From contig CALYLX010000137.1 of the NCBI GenBank assembly GCA_944990035.1, forward strand, positions 186,001 to 250,000: a stretch of DNA of 64,000 nt, in the 5' to 3' direction. Each line of letters starts with the position of its first letter. Position 1 is the stretch's first letter. A program made the translations under genes and the position numbers. Of the stretch, positions 14,248-25,180 are shown in pieces. Under the pieces are notes generated by a model that was not told the origin of the DNA, did not search any database, and saw only the letters and a program-made list of their open reading frames with translations. The stretch comes from Clitopilus passeckerianus. Taxonomy: Eukaryota > Basidiomycota > Agaricomycetes > Agaricales > Entolomataceae.

Positions 14248-14622
14248 ATGTTGGTCCTACGATATTTGGCTGCACTCATTTTCGTTCGAGTGGCCAGTGC
14301 GCAGGTGTACCAATTCCCACAGTGCATAACAGACAAAGATTGTTGTGCTCCGTTGACGGAAACGGATACCAACACTGAGCGGGAGGTTATGAAATGTTGC
14401 TACCATCGTGGCGTAAGTCGGCCCTGTCGCAATTCCTCGTTGGGACCAGGTTGCTTATCTTTTCCCCAGACCCGTGGAAAACCACCTGGCTTATGCCTCA
14501 CCCAACGAGATTGCGATAGGACGGTCCGTGCATGCTTTCCATATTTCGGATTGCGGCTAAGACATTTCTTCAGTGAGAGCTCTAACCGCGACCAGCGTTC
14601 TCCCCTCAACTCATTCCAATAA
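14248..14622 (+). CDS. Small secreted cysteine-rich protein, unknown
   Basis: The first ATG of the open frame (14248) begins a clear signal peptide, MLVLRYLAALIFVRVASAQ, followed by a Cys-rich body (QCITDKDCCAPL, VMKCCYHRG). A 57-nt stretch from GTAAGTC to CCCCAG at about 14411-14467 looks like a normal intron, yet it is stop-free and a multiple of three. Splicing gives HRG-TRGKPPGLCLTQRDCDRT, and retention adds two more cysteines. A second intron (about GTCCGTG to CTTCAG, ending near 14572) may shorten the end, so the 3' limit is uncertain. As drawn, it overlaps the 3' end of the converging MATE gene by 12 bases. I do not recognise the family. A decayed relative lies at about 19200-19360. 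Confidence 0.55.
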   Translation: MLVLRYLAALIFVRVASAQVYQFPQCITDKDCCAPLTETDTNTEREVMKCCYHRGVSRPCRNSSLGPGCLSFPQTRGKPPGLCLTQRDCDRTVRACFPYFGLRLRHFFSESSNRDQRSPLNSFQ

Positions 14623-16337
14623 CCCTCCTTGCCTCCTCCCTTCCGCCTTCAATCTCCTAGTAACCTTCTCCACCTCTTCCTTCCAATCTGTTCTCAACAC
14701 GACCCACGTCCCAACGAACGCAGTATATACCAAACCCATCCCTAATCCATACCATAGTCCAATCAAACCCCATCCTTTTTCTCCCGTCCCACCCATCCTC
14801 GGAGCTTTGAACGCAAGCCATACACCGATCGGTAGACCAATAAGGTAGTAAGCAGTTACGATCAAGACCGCACCGATACTTTGTTGGCCCTTGGCACGCA
14901 TGATTGCGGCTGTTACGGTTGAATTTCCGTCTACCAGTTGGAAGAGAGCGATAATCGGCAGAATGGAAGAGACGAGCTCTATTACGGGTGGGTCGGCTAC
15001 AAATAGCGAGCCCCAGGAGTTCCGGAAAAGCAGTAGAGTAAAGCTAATAGAACATAGAGTGAGAAAAGGTAAGACAGTCAAGATGTATGGACCTACCAGG
15101 CACACCCACTCGCTATAACACCCAACCCCAAAGCGGCCCACATCGTAAATCTTGCCCTCCCAGCCCTCTTCTCGCCCAACAAATTCCCGATCCTCATATC
15201 TGCACTCGCACTGACACCAACAACCAATTGATCCAAGATCACTTTGCTTGTCAGTAGGACACCTTGCGCTGCCATGGATGTGGGACCCAACCAAGAGGCT
15301 ACGAGACCAACGAGTTCCCAAGCCCACCACCCACCTGCTATCTGGCCTATACCGCCGACGCCTAATTTCAGGACGGTGTCCAAGTGGTGAAACGCGAGGA
15401 TAGATGGGGGATGATACGCCCGACCATCCGTGAAGAAATATGCATAGCCCAAGTTCAGGAAGAGCAGAATATATTGGCAGGTGACGGTTGATATTGGAGC
15501 GCCGATAAATCCTAGACCAGATAGAGGGAAGTATGCGAACGGAGAACCGTGAACGAGGGTGTAGTTGAGGATGACATTGATGGGTGAGGCGATGATGGTA
15601 AGTTTCGTGTTGACAGAGAAGAGACCCTGCGCTTGGAAATACCGACGCATTATGCTGACGCCACCGTAAGCTGTGGTGAATGCGATTAGATCTGCATGCT
15701 CGTTTGGGAGAAGAGAGGGCGAACAAACCTGGCAAACCGAGGGAGGCCCATCGTAAATACTGAGCTGCCAAACTCGCGATCTCAGGTTCTTGCTTCAACA
15801 TGAGCAATATTCCCTCCGAATTAAGCCACACTCCTAGGATCAGCTATACAAACCAGCCGAATTGGTTTCAGTCACTTCATGACTTCCTTCGTTAAGAACA
15901 ACAACACTTACCACGACTTGCACGGCAACTATTAATGCTATCCTCTGGGCCCAAAGCCCGACCAAGTATGGTTGATCACTTGTCCACGCAGAAGGTAACA
16001 GTGTATCGAGAGCACTGCAGAGCCCTTGAATCATGCTAAGTCCTGTGATATTCGCAATCATCGTGGCTACACTGATAGCGGCTAGGGCAGTCGTGGAAAG
16101 GTGCCCGAGGGTAAAGACGGAGACAAAGACCAGCGATAACTCAAGGATTTGAGAACTAGATGCATCATGAATATATAGCCAAGGTGAGGAAACAGGGAAG
16201 AAAGGTGCTGACCAGAATACAGGCAGTGCATTGCATGCGATGATTTTACATTCCTGGCCAAATTTAACTGCAGCAATCTCGTCTTCTTTGCCATCTCCCA
16301 GGAGTGGACGCGTTAGCAGAGCAGTTGTTTCGTCCAT
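14611..16337 (-). CDS. MATE family multidrug/toxin extrusion transporter
   Basis: Cation-coupled exporter of small organic molecules in the plasma or vacuolar membrane. The start (MDETTALLTRPLLGDGKEDE) carries a dileucine-like acidic cytosolic leader common in fungal MATEs. Membrane helices follow: LEYS-type core SLVFVSVFTLGHLSTTALAA, IQGLCSALDTLLPSAW (the MATE QGxxxALDTL box), RRYFQAQGLFSV, LVGLVASWLGPTSMAAQG, RIGNLLGEKRAGRA and VDGNSTVTAAIMRAKGQQ. These match the two six-helix halves. It is transcribed divergently from the NIS synthetase gene, with 336 bp between the start codons, which suggests export of that enzyme's product. The intron near 15670-15750 could not be placed cleanly. Identity is secure; the substrate is inferred only from position. 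Confidence 0.92.
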
Positions 16338-16673
16338 TGAAGACGTCAGTGGAATATCAGGCCCACTTCTATCAATGTATTGTCGCCTTATTAGTTACCC
16401 AAATAACAAGGCACCCATGCAGTCGACCACAGAGTTTCTGGTTGGGCAAAAAACCGAGTCGCCGCTGAAGACGTTGGAGGTCGTGTGTGTGCGGTTTCTT
16501 GTTTGTTCTAGCATCCATGTTAGATGGTTCCGAGCGTTTGTTGTGCGCTTGTGCCTCCTTTCTCATTGTCAATTCTCGCTGTCAGTCAGCTGTTGCTATT
16601 CGGCTACGGCCAGCGCCACCAATCATGCTAGCCTTCAGGGCGTTTAAATCCCTCCTTGAAATTTACTCTTTAT
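16338..16673. promoter_or_regulatory. Divergent promoter between MATE and NIS synthetase
   Basis: This 336-bp interval is the only upstream sequence for both genes. One HGATAR-type site (TGATAG on the minus strand) lies at 16369-16374; GATA factors of the SreA/Urbs1 type repress fungal siderophore genes through such sites. One six-base match is expected by chance, so this is weak support for iron control. Confidence 0.35.
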
Positions 16674-18729
16674 ATGTCTGTCGCCGTCAAACGATTGGCG
16701 GAACTTGGTCCGAAGGCTCGTGCGATCTTTGCATCCACGTCGAGACTACTCTCATGTCTGGTCACGGAATCTTTGCTTCGGGCATTCTACTTCTCTCTTG
16801 AGAGTTTTGGTGCTATTACGGGCTTCTGCGTTATCCTCAGCCACGATGCGTCTCTGGATGAAGGCCGACAGACCTTCACATCAAAGGATATATTCGCCAT
16901 TGCATCTTTACGACACACCCCGATACTCCGTCATAACCCAACATGTGAGCGACTCAAAGAAATAAGCTTGTTGGACCCACTGGACATGGCACCTCTGATA
17001 TTGAGAATTGATCATGGTAGAAGCTTTCCGCTCGAAAAAGAAAGAAAGCTATCGGCAGAGCATGCTCAGGGTGGCATTGAACAAGCCATCTTGACCCAGC
17101 TTTCTCAACAACAGTGGCCAATCCTCCCCGAAGCTCGTATGACTACGTCGTGCAGTACCTCTGCACTATGGGAGGAGTATGGTCAAAGCATCAAGTTGGA
17201 GTCAGCGATGTTGCTCGAAATCTCCAAAGAACTCGCAAATTCAGAGAAGTGGCAACGTGAGTATATCGCCCCTTTCAATAATCAGTGCCAAACCTTTCTT
17301 CAGAGCACTCCTACGAGAATCCCTGCTCCTGACCGCAATTTAGTGATCCCAGCATCATCTGGGAGCAATCTATCATCGAGGGTCATCCCACTCATCCTGT
17401 AAGCGCCTCTGGTTCATGATCACTGCCTCCATTGACGGACAGGGTGATAGATGCACAAAACCAGGTTATTTCTGCCTCCGATTCCCGACCATCAACCTGG
17501 GGAATATGATTTTAATCACCCCAAACTGCGCCTCATATCTATTCCCCGGTCCGAAATGCACATAATTCACGATTTCGAAAGTTACACAAAGCCCTTGATG
17601 GAAGCGATGTCGAAGAAAGCAGGAAGAGCGCTGAAAATTCCGGAGGATCATGTCGCCGTGCCTGTCTATGAACTACAGCTACTGAATATTCAAAGCAAGT
17701 TCGAGTCTGCGGTGGTCTACCCCGATGTGTTTAGTCTGCACCTCCTTGCTCAACAGAGCATACGGTAGGTAGTACATCGACCTTTGATGATATAGCCCAC
17801 TGATAGCCTACTAGCTCAGTGATCGTTCCAAATATCTTACACGACCTTTCACTGAAGCTCAGTGTTGGTCTCAAGCTCACCTCCGTCATCCGCACCATCT
17901 TTGTGCCTGACGCCTTCTTTGGACCCGGTTTCTCGAAAGAGGTCGTCCCTCTCCTCACCATGGATCCCAACATCATCACCGTGGCTAGAGAGCTTGCCAG
18001 CCTCATTCATGCACATCCTGATCGCAATGTAGCTATGCATTGCTCGGCGATCATCCGAGAATGTCACGAGAATTTGAGTGAAAAGAAAGGAGAGAGGCAT
18101 ATTGTATGTACCACTCTCGTTGAGAGTGGACATAGCGGAGAGGGAGGAGACATCTCTACGGTAATACGTGTCTTTGAACTGAATAGTGAGGATAAAATGA
18201 TACAGTGGCTTACCAAGTAAGTAATTTCAATTTTGTTCAAGTTCCGGATTTGACTGGAGATTGCGCCAGATATATTCGCATCCTTTTCGATGCATTTCTT
18301 CCTCCACTCCTCGTCAACGGTGTTGCATTTGAATGTCACCCCCAGAACTGCGTCGCGCGCTTCGACCTAAAAACAAAAGAGCTTCAAGGGTTTATCATCC
18401 GCGACCTCGCAGGTCTTCGTATCCACAGAGAGACCCTGAGGGCAACGACTGGGGTTAATGCCGATTACATTCCCAGCCATGATATTGACGTTGTCTACAA
18501 TCGGATGTACCATACCCTCTTCCACAACCATCTACAACAGCTCATCCGAGTACTTGGGCTGCACTACAATGGAAAGGGGTGGCAAGTCGTTAGGGAACAG
18601 CTTGAAGCTACTATCCCGAAGAACCACAGGCTGTATGAGGCATGGCTCTCTCCTGATAGAACGACAGTACCTGGCAAGTGCTTCCTTCGCATGAGGATGA
18701 CTATCGGGGAGGCGGGATGGAAGGTGTGA
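16674..18729 (+). CDS. NRPS-independent siderophore (NIS) synthetase, IucA/IucC family
   Basis: NIS synthetases adenylate a carboxylate such as citrate and couple it to an amine or alcohol, building carboxylate or hydroxamate siderophores without an NRPS. Family features in order: N-terminal RLLSCLVTESLLRAFYF; the nucleotide-binding block IIWEQSIIEGHPTHPMHKTR (exon junction at HP/MH, intron about 17399-17450); HPKLRLISIPRSEM; SVIVPNILHDLSLKLSVGLK; LTSVIRTI; VCTTLVESGHSGEG; and the C-terminal metal/ATP site VNGVAFECHPQNCVARFDL. Length is about 600 residues, as expected. An in-frame TGA occurs at 17330-17332 if the obvious splice (donor GTGAGT near 17265, acceptor CTTCAG at 17303) is used. A longer intron (donor GTATAT, acceptor TTTAG at 17343) avoids it but removes a stretch (QHSYENP) that looks coding. 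A product class cannot be assigned from sequence. Confidence 0.88.
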
Positions 18730-19823
18730 AAAGTTAGCTTCGTTCTGTCTTGGACCTCTGTTGAATCTTTTTCTTTAGGACATAGTTAGGCCCTTCCCGA
18801 ATGTCGTCCAGTACAGAGGGGTCGACATGTGAAGAGTCTTTCAGATCAAGCTGAGTGTGTGGATGTGGAACTCCGAGTCGGTGTATGTTGAATTGTATCC
18901 ATGCCATTGCGCGGCCTCTGCCTGAATAGATTTTGGCACTTAAATCTCGCATGAATGGGTGTCCCCAAGGAGTCTCCCTTCAGTATTGTATTGTAGGGGA
19001 AAGGTTTGCAACCCCGTATTAGGAGATTGCCGTACTACTGCTACTCCTTCCAAGCCAGACAAGAAGCCGATGACCTCTGAGAATAGTAAAGGCAAATAGA
19101 AATTAATGAAGAGCTGCACAATTTCGAGTGAAGGGGAAGCAAATGTGGAGGCCAAAGGTGTACTATCACAATGTGGCCCAAGGTGCCCTTCCAATTCCTT
19201 ACTTTGGCTAGGACGCGTGGACGCGTGGGGGCCACCTGGCTGATGTAGTATGACTCTTGTATGACTCAAAGAATTGCCACAGACCCTTGAACGGCCTGTG
19301 CATGCTTTCCGTTTTTCCGGATTGCGACCCAAGAATTTCTGTTTGGCAGAACGTATCCTTCTGAGCAGCATAGTAGTCCAGGATACCTATATAGTAATTT
19401 ACATTTTCTAAGCATTTTTACTGTAAAAACGCGTCTTACAGAATGAATACGCGTCTGCACGTGATGGGGAATGTTCTTGTTACCTGTTGCCGACGCCTAG
19501 CCTGTGCTCCAGCTGTGGCCAAAGCGTCCTCGCGTCCCTGAGCAAAAAAGGGCTCTCAATACAACAATAACGCCAAAGCGTCGCTGGCTTCCTCGTCGGA
19601 CACGTCATTAACGACCAACAATTTGCATCTGAAGGCCATTGACCTGCCAAAGCACCTTCTTTCAACCCATCAGCACTGTTAGTTCTCTTACGAGGCCAAA
19701 GCGGACTACTAGCATTGTTCTTGCTTATAAAAAGACCACTTTCTTCTCCGACATAAACATCGAACTTTCTGCCAACCAACTGCCCACCAAACTTCATCCC
19801 GAACATCTAATTCGCGCCCCACA
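18730..19823. other. Intergenic with a gene relic; promoter of the checkpoint kinase
   Basis: No intact gene is seen. The stretch at about 19200-19360 resembles the 3' part of the Cys-rich gene at 14.25-14.62 kb (separate entry). The rest is 5' flank of the kinase gene. Confidence 0.5.
19200..19360 (+). pseudogene. Decayed relative of the 14.25-kb cysteine-rich gene (3' part)
   Basis: Several blocks match the 3' part of the secreted gene at about 14468-14572 in the same order: ggacgcgtgga / acccgtgga, gccacctggctgatg / accacctggcttatg, tatgactcaaag / cctcacccaacg, and ctgtgcatgctttcc / ccgtgcatgctttcc followed by ttccggattgcg / tttcggattgcg. Stops and indels prevent a continuous reading frame here and no signal peptide or start is visible upstream. 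It may instead be a small dispersed repeat that contributed to the 14-kb gene. Confidence 0.45.
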
Positions 19824-22408
19824 ATGTCCCAGAACGACATCGACATCGACGTTCAAGAGTACGATCAGCAGACTCAAGAACAGACCCAGTCTACCCAGCA
19901 GACTCAGGAAAATTCTCAAGGAGAACCTCGCCCCGAAGATGAGAGCCATCTGTGGGGTTTTCTCCAGCCTTGTTCTCCGAGGCTGCAGAGAATCGACTTT
20001 TGGAAGATCAGGCCCAACTGCACCATTGGACGCAATACCGGCCAAAACATGGTGGTCCTTCCCGGACTGAAAATCAGTGAGCATCCATTTTTCTGGTATT
20101 TTTTCTCATCATCCTCATGTCCGACCACAGGTAATTGCCATTGCGTTATTTCCTGGGATGGCTCCGAGGACAACGGAAATGTTGTAGTCCAGGATTTATC
20201 CTCTAATGGAACTTTTGTAAGGCAGTCGTCCCGCATCTGAAATAACCTTTCCTCACCGACGCATTATTAGATCAACAACCAGAAGATCGGTAGGAATAAC
20301 ACGCGTGTTTTGAAGGAGGGCAATGAAATCTCCTTCGGAACTTGTACTCCTAACCCTGCCAACGGTGGCCTCGAGGATTATCGTAAGTTCCGACTCCCAA
20401 ATCTCATACACCTTTCTCATCCTTCCGCTAGGCTTCATCTTCCGTCTTCTCGCCAAGAAAACCCCAGAGGCTGGACTCTACGTCGACTACGATGTCATTC
20501 ACGAACTCGGTAAAGGTTCCTTCGCCGTGGTCATGAAGGCTATCCAGCGCTCTACTGGCAAGTACTACGCTGTCAAGATGATCCAAGAAAGTCGACAAGT
20601 TCGTGGTAATGGGAACGAGGCCGATGCTGCCAGTAGCAGGCGAAAGTTGTTCACTCGGGAAATCGGAATTATGGAGAAGCTCAAGCACCCCAATATTACT
20701 GAGCTCAAGGAAGTCTTTTTCGAGGAGTCTGGTGATATCAGTGAGTACCGCCTTCATAATTGAGAGCTGCCGTACTGACCTCTCGAACAGACTTGGTGCT
20801 TGAGCTTGTAGAGGGCGGCGATCTTCTGGACTACATCCTCAAGAAAGAAGGCCTCAGCGAGGTCGATGCCCAACATATCACTTTCCAGATCTGTGACGCG
20901 CTCTCTGTACGTTTTCCCTCTTATCTTATGAATCGGCAGGCGCTCATGGCTGTTTGCAGTACATCCACTCTCAGAACATCACCCATCGAGATCTTAAGCC
21001 TGAGGTTAATTCATACTGTGTATCATACTCGAGCTCGTTGCTGATACTCTGAATAGAACATTCTCCTTACAAAGGACAACCCACCACGCGTCAAGGTTGC
21101 AGACTTTGGTCTTGCGAAGATTGTCGACAGTCTGACCTGGTTACGCGTATGCTTTCGCTCCAAATTCTTTTAAATACTTCTATTCATAGTTCGACAGACC
21201 ATGTGTGGTACCCCAAGCTACCTTGCTCCCGAGGTCGTTCGCCAGGAAGACCACACTGGCTACAACAGCGTCGTTGATAGCTGGAGTGTTGGCGTTATCG
21301 TTTTCTCCATGTATGAATACGCCTTGCATCAAAGATGACCCTTGCTAACGGAAGTCTAATTAGGCTTTGCAATGCCAGCCCCTTCAACGATCAGGACGAT
21401 CCGAGGGATATCCGAACCCGTATCTCGGAACGCCAAATTATGTGGGAGCTTCTTAACGAAGCTGATGTTTCTGAGGAAGGTAAATAGTCAAGTTATCACC
21501 TTGCGGGAGAGCGATGCCTGACGTCTCGCAGCCCAAGATTTTATCCGTCAACTCTTACACGAGAACCCCAGGGAGCGCATGACAATGGTTCAATCATTGC
21601 AACACCCCTGGCTCAAGAGTTACACCCCAGTTTACCCGATTGATTCATTTGCCAACATCGTCTCGTCCTTCCCTTCTCCTCCCGCCGACCATCAGCCCGT
21701 CGCCAGTGGCTCAGGAATGCAACAGGATGCTTCCATGAATAGTTCGATGAGCGACGAGCTCCAAAACCTTCGACTCAATCAATCGATGGCTGCCCCTGAG
21801 ACCTCCGATATTGCCACGCCTCGCATTGCTGGCTACGTCCCGAGAATCGTCCCTGAAGCCTCTGACGCCATGGCCGTCGAGGGTGAACCTGACACACCCT
21901 CTCAGTCGTCCTCTCAACCCCCAGGCCTACGCCGCCGATCCCATGTCCTTTCCGACGCTGTCTCCGGTGGGCAACAACTCCCGGAACCCTCCCCTGAAAT
22001 GATTGCCAAGGCTGCATCCGACCGCCAGCAAGAAGCCGCCACGGCTACCGAAGCTGGTTCAAGCGCGCCCAACGCCAAAGGGAAGAACAGCAAGAAACGC
22101 GTGCATGACGAGCTCAGTCTCGTTCCCGAGGAAGATGCTCCCATGGACGGAAGTGGGACTAACTCGGCTGCATCCAGCCCACTTAGCGACATCGACGAGT
22201 CGCTCTACAACCTCGATAAGCCTATGTCCACTGCTAGATCGGGACCTTCCAAGCCTGCTCGTGGAAGGGGAAAGGCTCCGGCCTCCTCGTCGAAGAGAAC
22301 AACTCGTGCGACTGCAGCCAATGAAGGGCAGCGAGTGCAAGCAATGAAGACGACAAGTCGGAGCCTCGTAGGTCTGGTCGCCCATCCAAGCAAGCCCGCC
22401 GCAACTAG
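19824..22408 (+). CDS. FHA-domain checkpoint kinase, Chk2/Rad53/Cds1 type
   Basis: DNA-damage and replication checkpoint effector kinase, nuclear. The N-terminus ([18 protein letters not shown]) is an SQ/TQ cluster, the target of ATM/ATR-type kinases. The FHA domain follows ([43 protein letters not shown]). The kinase domain has the glycine loop [14 protein letters not shown]-type lysine [23 protein letters not shown], catalytic THRDLKPEN (split by an intron near 21005), [10 protein letters not shown], and [11 protein letters not shown]. The disordered C-terminal tail ends in basic residues. The frame of the last exon seems one G short at 22326-22328. With it restored the tail reads [18 protein letters not shown] and stops at 22406-22408; as written the frame runs to 22487 with an unlikely hydrophobic end. 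Nine or more introns are present. Confidence 0.92.
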
Positions 22409-22936
22409 AGGCCCGGTGCTCATGAAACTTATTGGAATCTCCAGGATACTTTTGGTCCTTTTCTCTCGGTTTCCTATCATATTATGAATTGCTCTCAACT
22501 TATACTTACGTTACATCTCAATCCGCATACCTTACTCATAAGCCCCTGCTCTTTTCACGCTCATTACTATCGACTACCAGTACTCACTCCTTTATTGTCT
22601 TGTTTCTTCATCGCTATATCTCGTCTTGTAACATGCTTGGAATATATATCGCATTTTATCCTCATCTTGGATTCCTGTCTCTCAAGCAAGAGACAAAGAT
22701 TTGAATCCTCCAAAGCATATCAATTTAGTGATAAGTTGTAATAATCTATCTACATTATCCATAGAAATAAGGTAAAATACCGCGATACCACGTGCATAGC
22801 TTGACATGGAACGAACCGGGCAAACATTGTAATAGAAAGCAATGCAAAGAACAAATACTGAGTAGAAGTGTCATAAGAATCATGAGAGCAGCTGCCAAGC
22901 ATTTCAGTAGATCATAAAGGTGGTTGACGGTAAGAA
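22409..22936. other. Convergent 3' intergenic region
   Basis: T-rich 3' flank between the converging kinase and Zn2Cys6 genes. Small open frames at 22432-22741 are low-complexity hydrophobic shadows. Nothing else seen. Confidence 0.5.
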
Positions 22937-24359
22937 CTACGATGAACGTTCCCCAGCATCCTGGCGAGATTTTGTTTTCTTGCTAACCTTTACCTTAGTA
23001 CCTGGAATATTCAAACTAGCAAGGCCTGCTATGGGTGACTTCTTCTTCCGTAGACCACGTCGGCTTTCCGTAGGATATACACAGACCAACCCTCGGCGCT
23101 GGCATTGACTATCGAAGACAAATTATTAGTGTCCCTTGAGACGGTTAGGAGTCATAGAAACTCACTTGCATGTCCTGTCTAGATTGCATGGATCAGGGGC
23201 GCCACAGGCAATCTTTCTCCCTCTGCAGAAATGGCATGCGAGAGGAGGCTTCTTGCTCATGGTTCTCTTTGACGAAGACGCTAAAGGGACAAGAGGTATG
23301 CCTCGTGGTGTGGAAAAGCCGCCGGGTTGCGGATAGAGGTTTCCGGTAGATTGAGAAGGCATAGAAGTGCAAGGTTCGCGATTCAAGTGCTGACGAGGAT
23401 GAATAGGTCCGTCAGCGGTATACACGCGACGCTCGATCTTGATCTTCTTCCGGATGTGCTTCTGAGGGGAGGTTTCGAGTCTCTGTGATCAGGAGGCGTA
23501 GCTGGGATGCCGGATGGGGTATCCGGTACTGGGGAAATGGGCGATAGAAGTTGATCTGTTGATACTGTTTCGATAGGCTGCTCAAATGAAAGGCGTGTAA
23601 GAGGCGATTCGGCGTCTTTCCGGGCAGTATGTCGATTGTGGGATCCAGCAGGCGAGGCGCCTTCCGGAAATTGGGAGGTGCGAGAATGCCCACTGACAGG
23701 TATCTGCGTTGGTGTTACGTCAGATTTTAATTACCCAGTTTTAGGAACGACATACACGTTGGTTGGACTTGACTTCATGAGCAATGGCAGTGTTCGATGT
23801 TGGTTCGCTGTCGCTAGCAGCTTGGTCGCTTTTTTTCTTCTCAGCCAGTTGTGACGATGCCCCAGATTGCCCTCCTTCTTCCTTCCGATCGTAGAAAAGC
23901 GCCACAGGTTTAGCGCTGTTCAAAGAAGCAGCATTTGCCGCGATACGATAGTCTGGAAAGGGCGACACGAACGAATTCCATGCTGAAGCGTCAGGAATAC
24001 TTGCGCCACTAGAATCGCCAGAGAGCTGCCAGGCTGTAGAGTCGCAGAGAGGTCCTGAGCTGTAAGTGGGTGCATGTCGTGCCTGCGGAAAGGTAGCAAA
24101 GAATCTCTCGTCCTCCTTGAGCTTTAGCCGAGCATAAGGTGACAACGACTCGATTGGCACTACGGAGGAAGTGTCCATGGCCTACGAGCGTCGAGGTAGG
24201 GGGACAAAGGTCACCATGAGGTCAACTTGATAAAGGCATGTAACATACCTCGTGCGGTGAATGGCGGGTGAGTTCGCCGAATTGCTGATGCTGATGATGC
24301 TGATGATTATAAGGGGTTCTACCAAAATTATAGCGTTGCTGGTCGTCGTGGTCGTTCAT
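22937..24359 (-). CDS. Zn2Cys6 binuclear-cluster protein with C-terminal zinc domain
   Basis: Probable DNA-binding regulator. The start at 24359 gives MNDHDDQQRYNFGRTPY and a His/Gln repeat encoded by a GAT/CAT-rich microsatellite. A 70-nt-class intron leads to the second exon (SLSPYARLKLKEDERFFATF). A long disordered middle follows. The zinc cluster lies near the C-terminus: LACHFCRGRKIACGAPDPC, then after an intron NQCQRRGLVCVYPTESRRG, supplying six cysteines in the fungal C6 spacing, followed by a basic tail (GLRKKKS). Most C6 regulators carry the cluster near the N-terminus; here no middle-homology domain follows it. Targets are unknown. The stop is at 22937-22939. Confidence 0.85.
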
Positions 24360-25180
24360 GAAAGCCTGGCAAGTCGTTCGTGGGTGGTTCGTATATAGTA
24401 AAACTTGGCTTATCCTGAAAGGGGCTAGATATATAGGCGAACTAGGGACTTCGGCAGAGAACCAATCACCAGTGTCAGACGACCTGGCACTTCCTGTCCC
24501 TGGCTAGTCCTTCGAAGGTTCTTCCCCCTTTCATCACACTTTAACTGTCAGATGCCATCTAATCATCAATGAAATCGATTCATGAGTTCGAATGGAAACG
24601 AATTGACTACCAAGACTTTGCATGAGCGTCAAGGGCAGTCAAACAAACAGCTTTTACCGACAAAATCGTGTTCTCCCATGGGACAGCTTTCCACCTAATA
24701 GGCTGTTCTCCATTTGACCAACATCGAACCACGGGCCGAATCAGGTTAAAAATTCAATTTTCTCCTTTTTATCCACTCATGCCTCTCAGGGCTGTAGCCA
24801 GTGAATATAAAACGTGTAAATCTCAGTGATGCGGCTTGAGGGCGCGGGTTTCTCGAGTCCACATGAGATAAAAATCGGGTGATTGGCCGGCGGCGGTTGA
24901 CCTCTCTGAACATATCGAGACTAGTTGATCACGGAGTATTCTTCTTGCACGACATTTTCGAGTCTTGAAGAGGCAACCTGGGCCAGGCGTACAGAGCGTG
25001 GGCGATCGAAAGAAATAAGCTGCATTTGACAGAATCTTCGCCAGCTGAGACGAGCAAAAAGGTACCTGGCGCCACCAAACTCAATCGTCTTCTCCAGGAG
25101 TGTGCCAGTCGGAGTCAATATAATGTACGATACAAAAAAGTACAGATGCGTGCAAAAGTAACAAACCTAGAATACCCTTT
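24360..25180. other. Intergenic, nothing recognised
   Basis: 5' flank of the Zn2Cys6 gene and 3' flank of SPC3. A 65-codon minus-strand frame at 24921-25118 shows no recognisable domain. No tRNA or repeat was found. Confidence 0.5.

Noticed and set aside
10834..18729. Calling 10.8-18.7 kb one biosynthetic gene cluster
   Set aside because: The homocysteine methyltransferase and the b561 gene have no shown link to the NIS pair; only the MATE/NIS divergence is supported.
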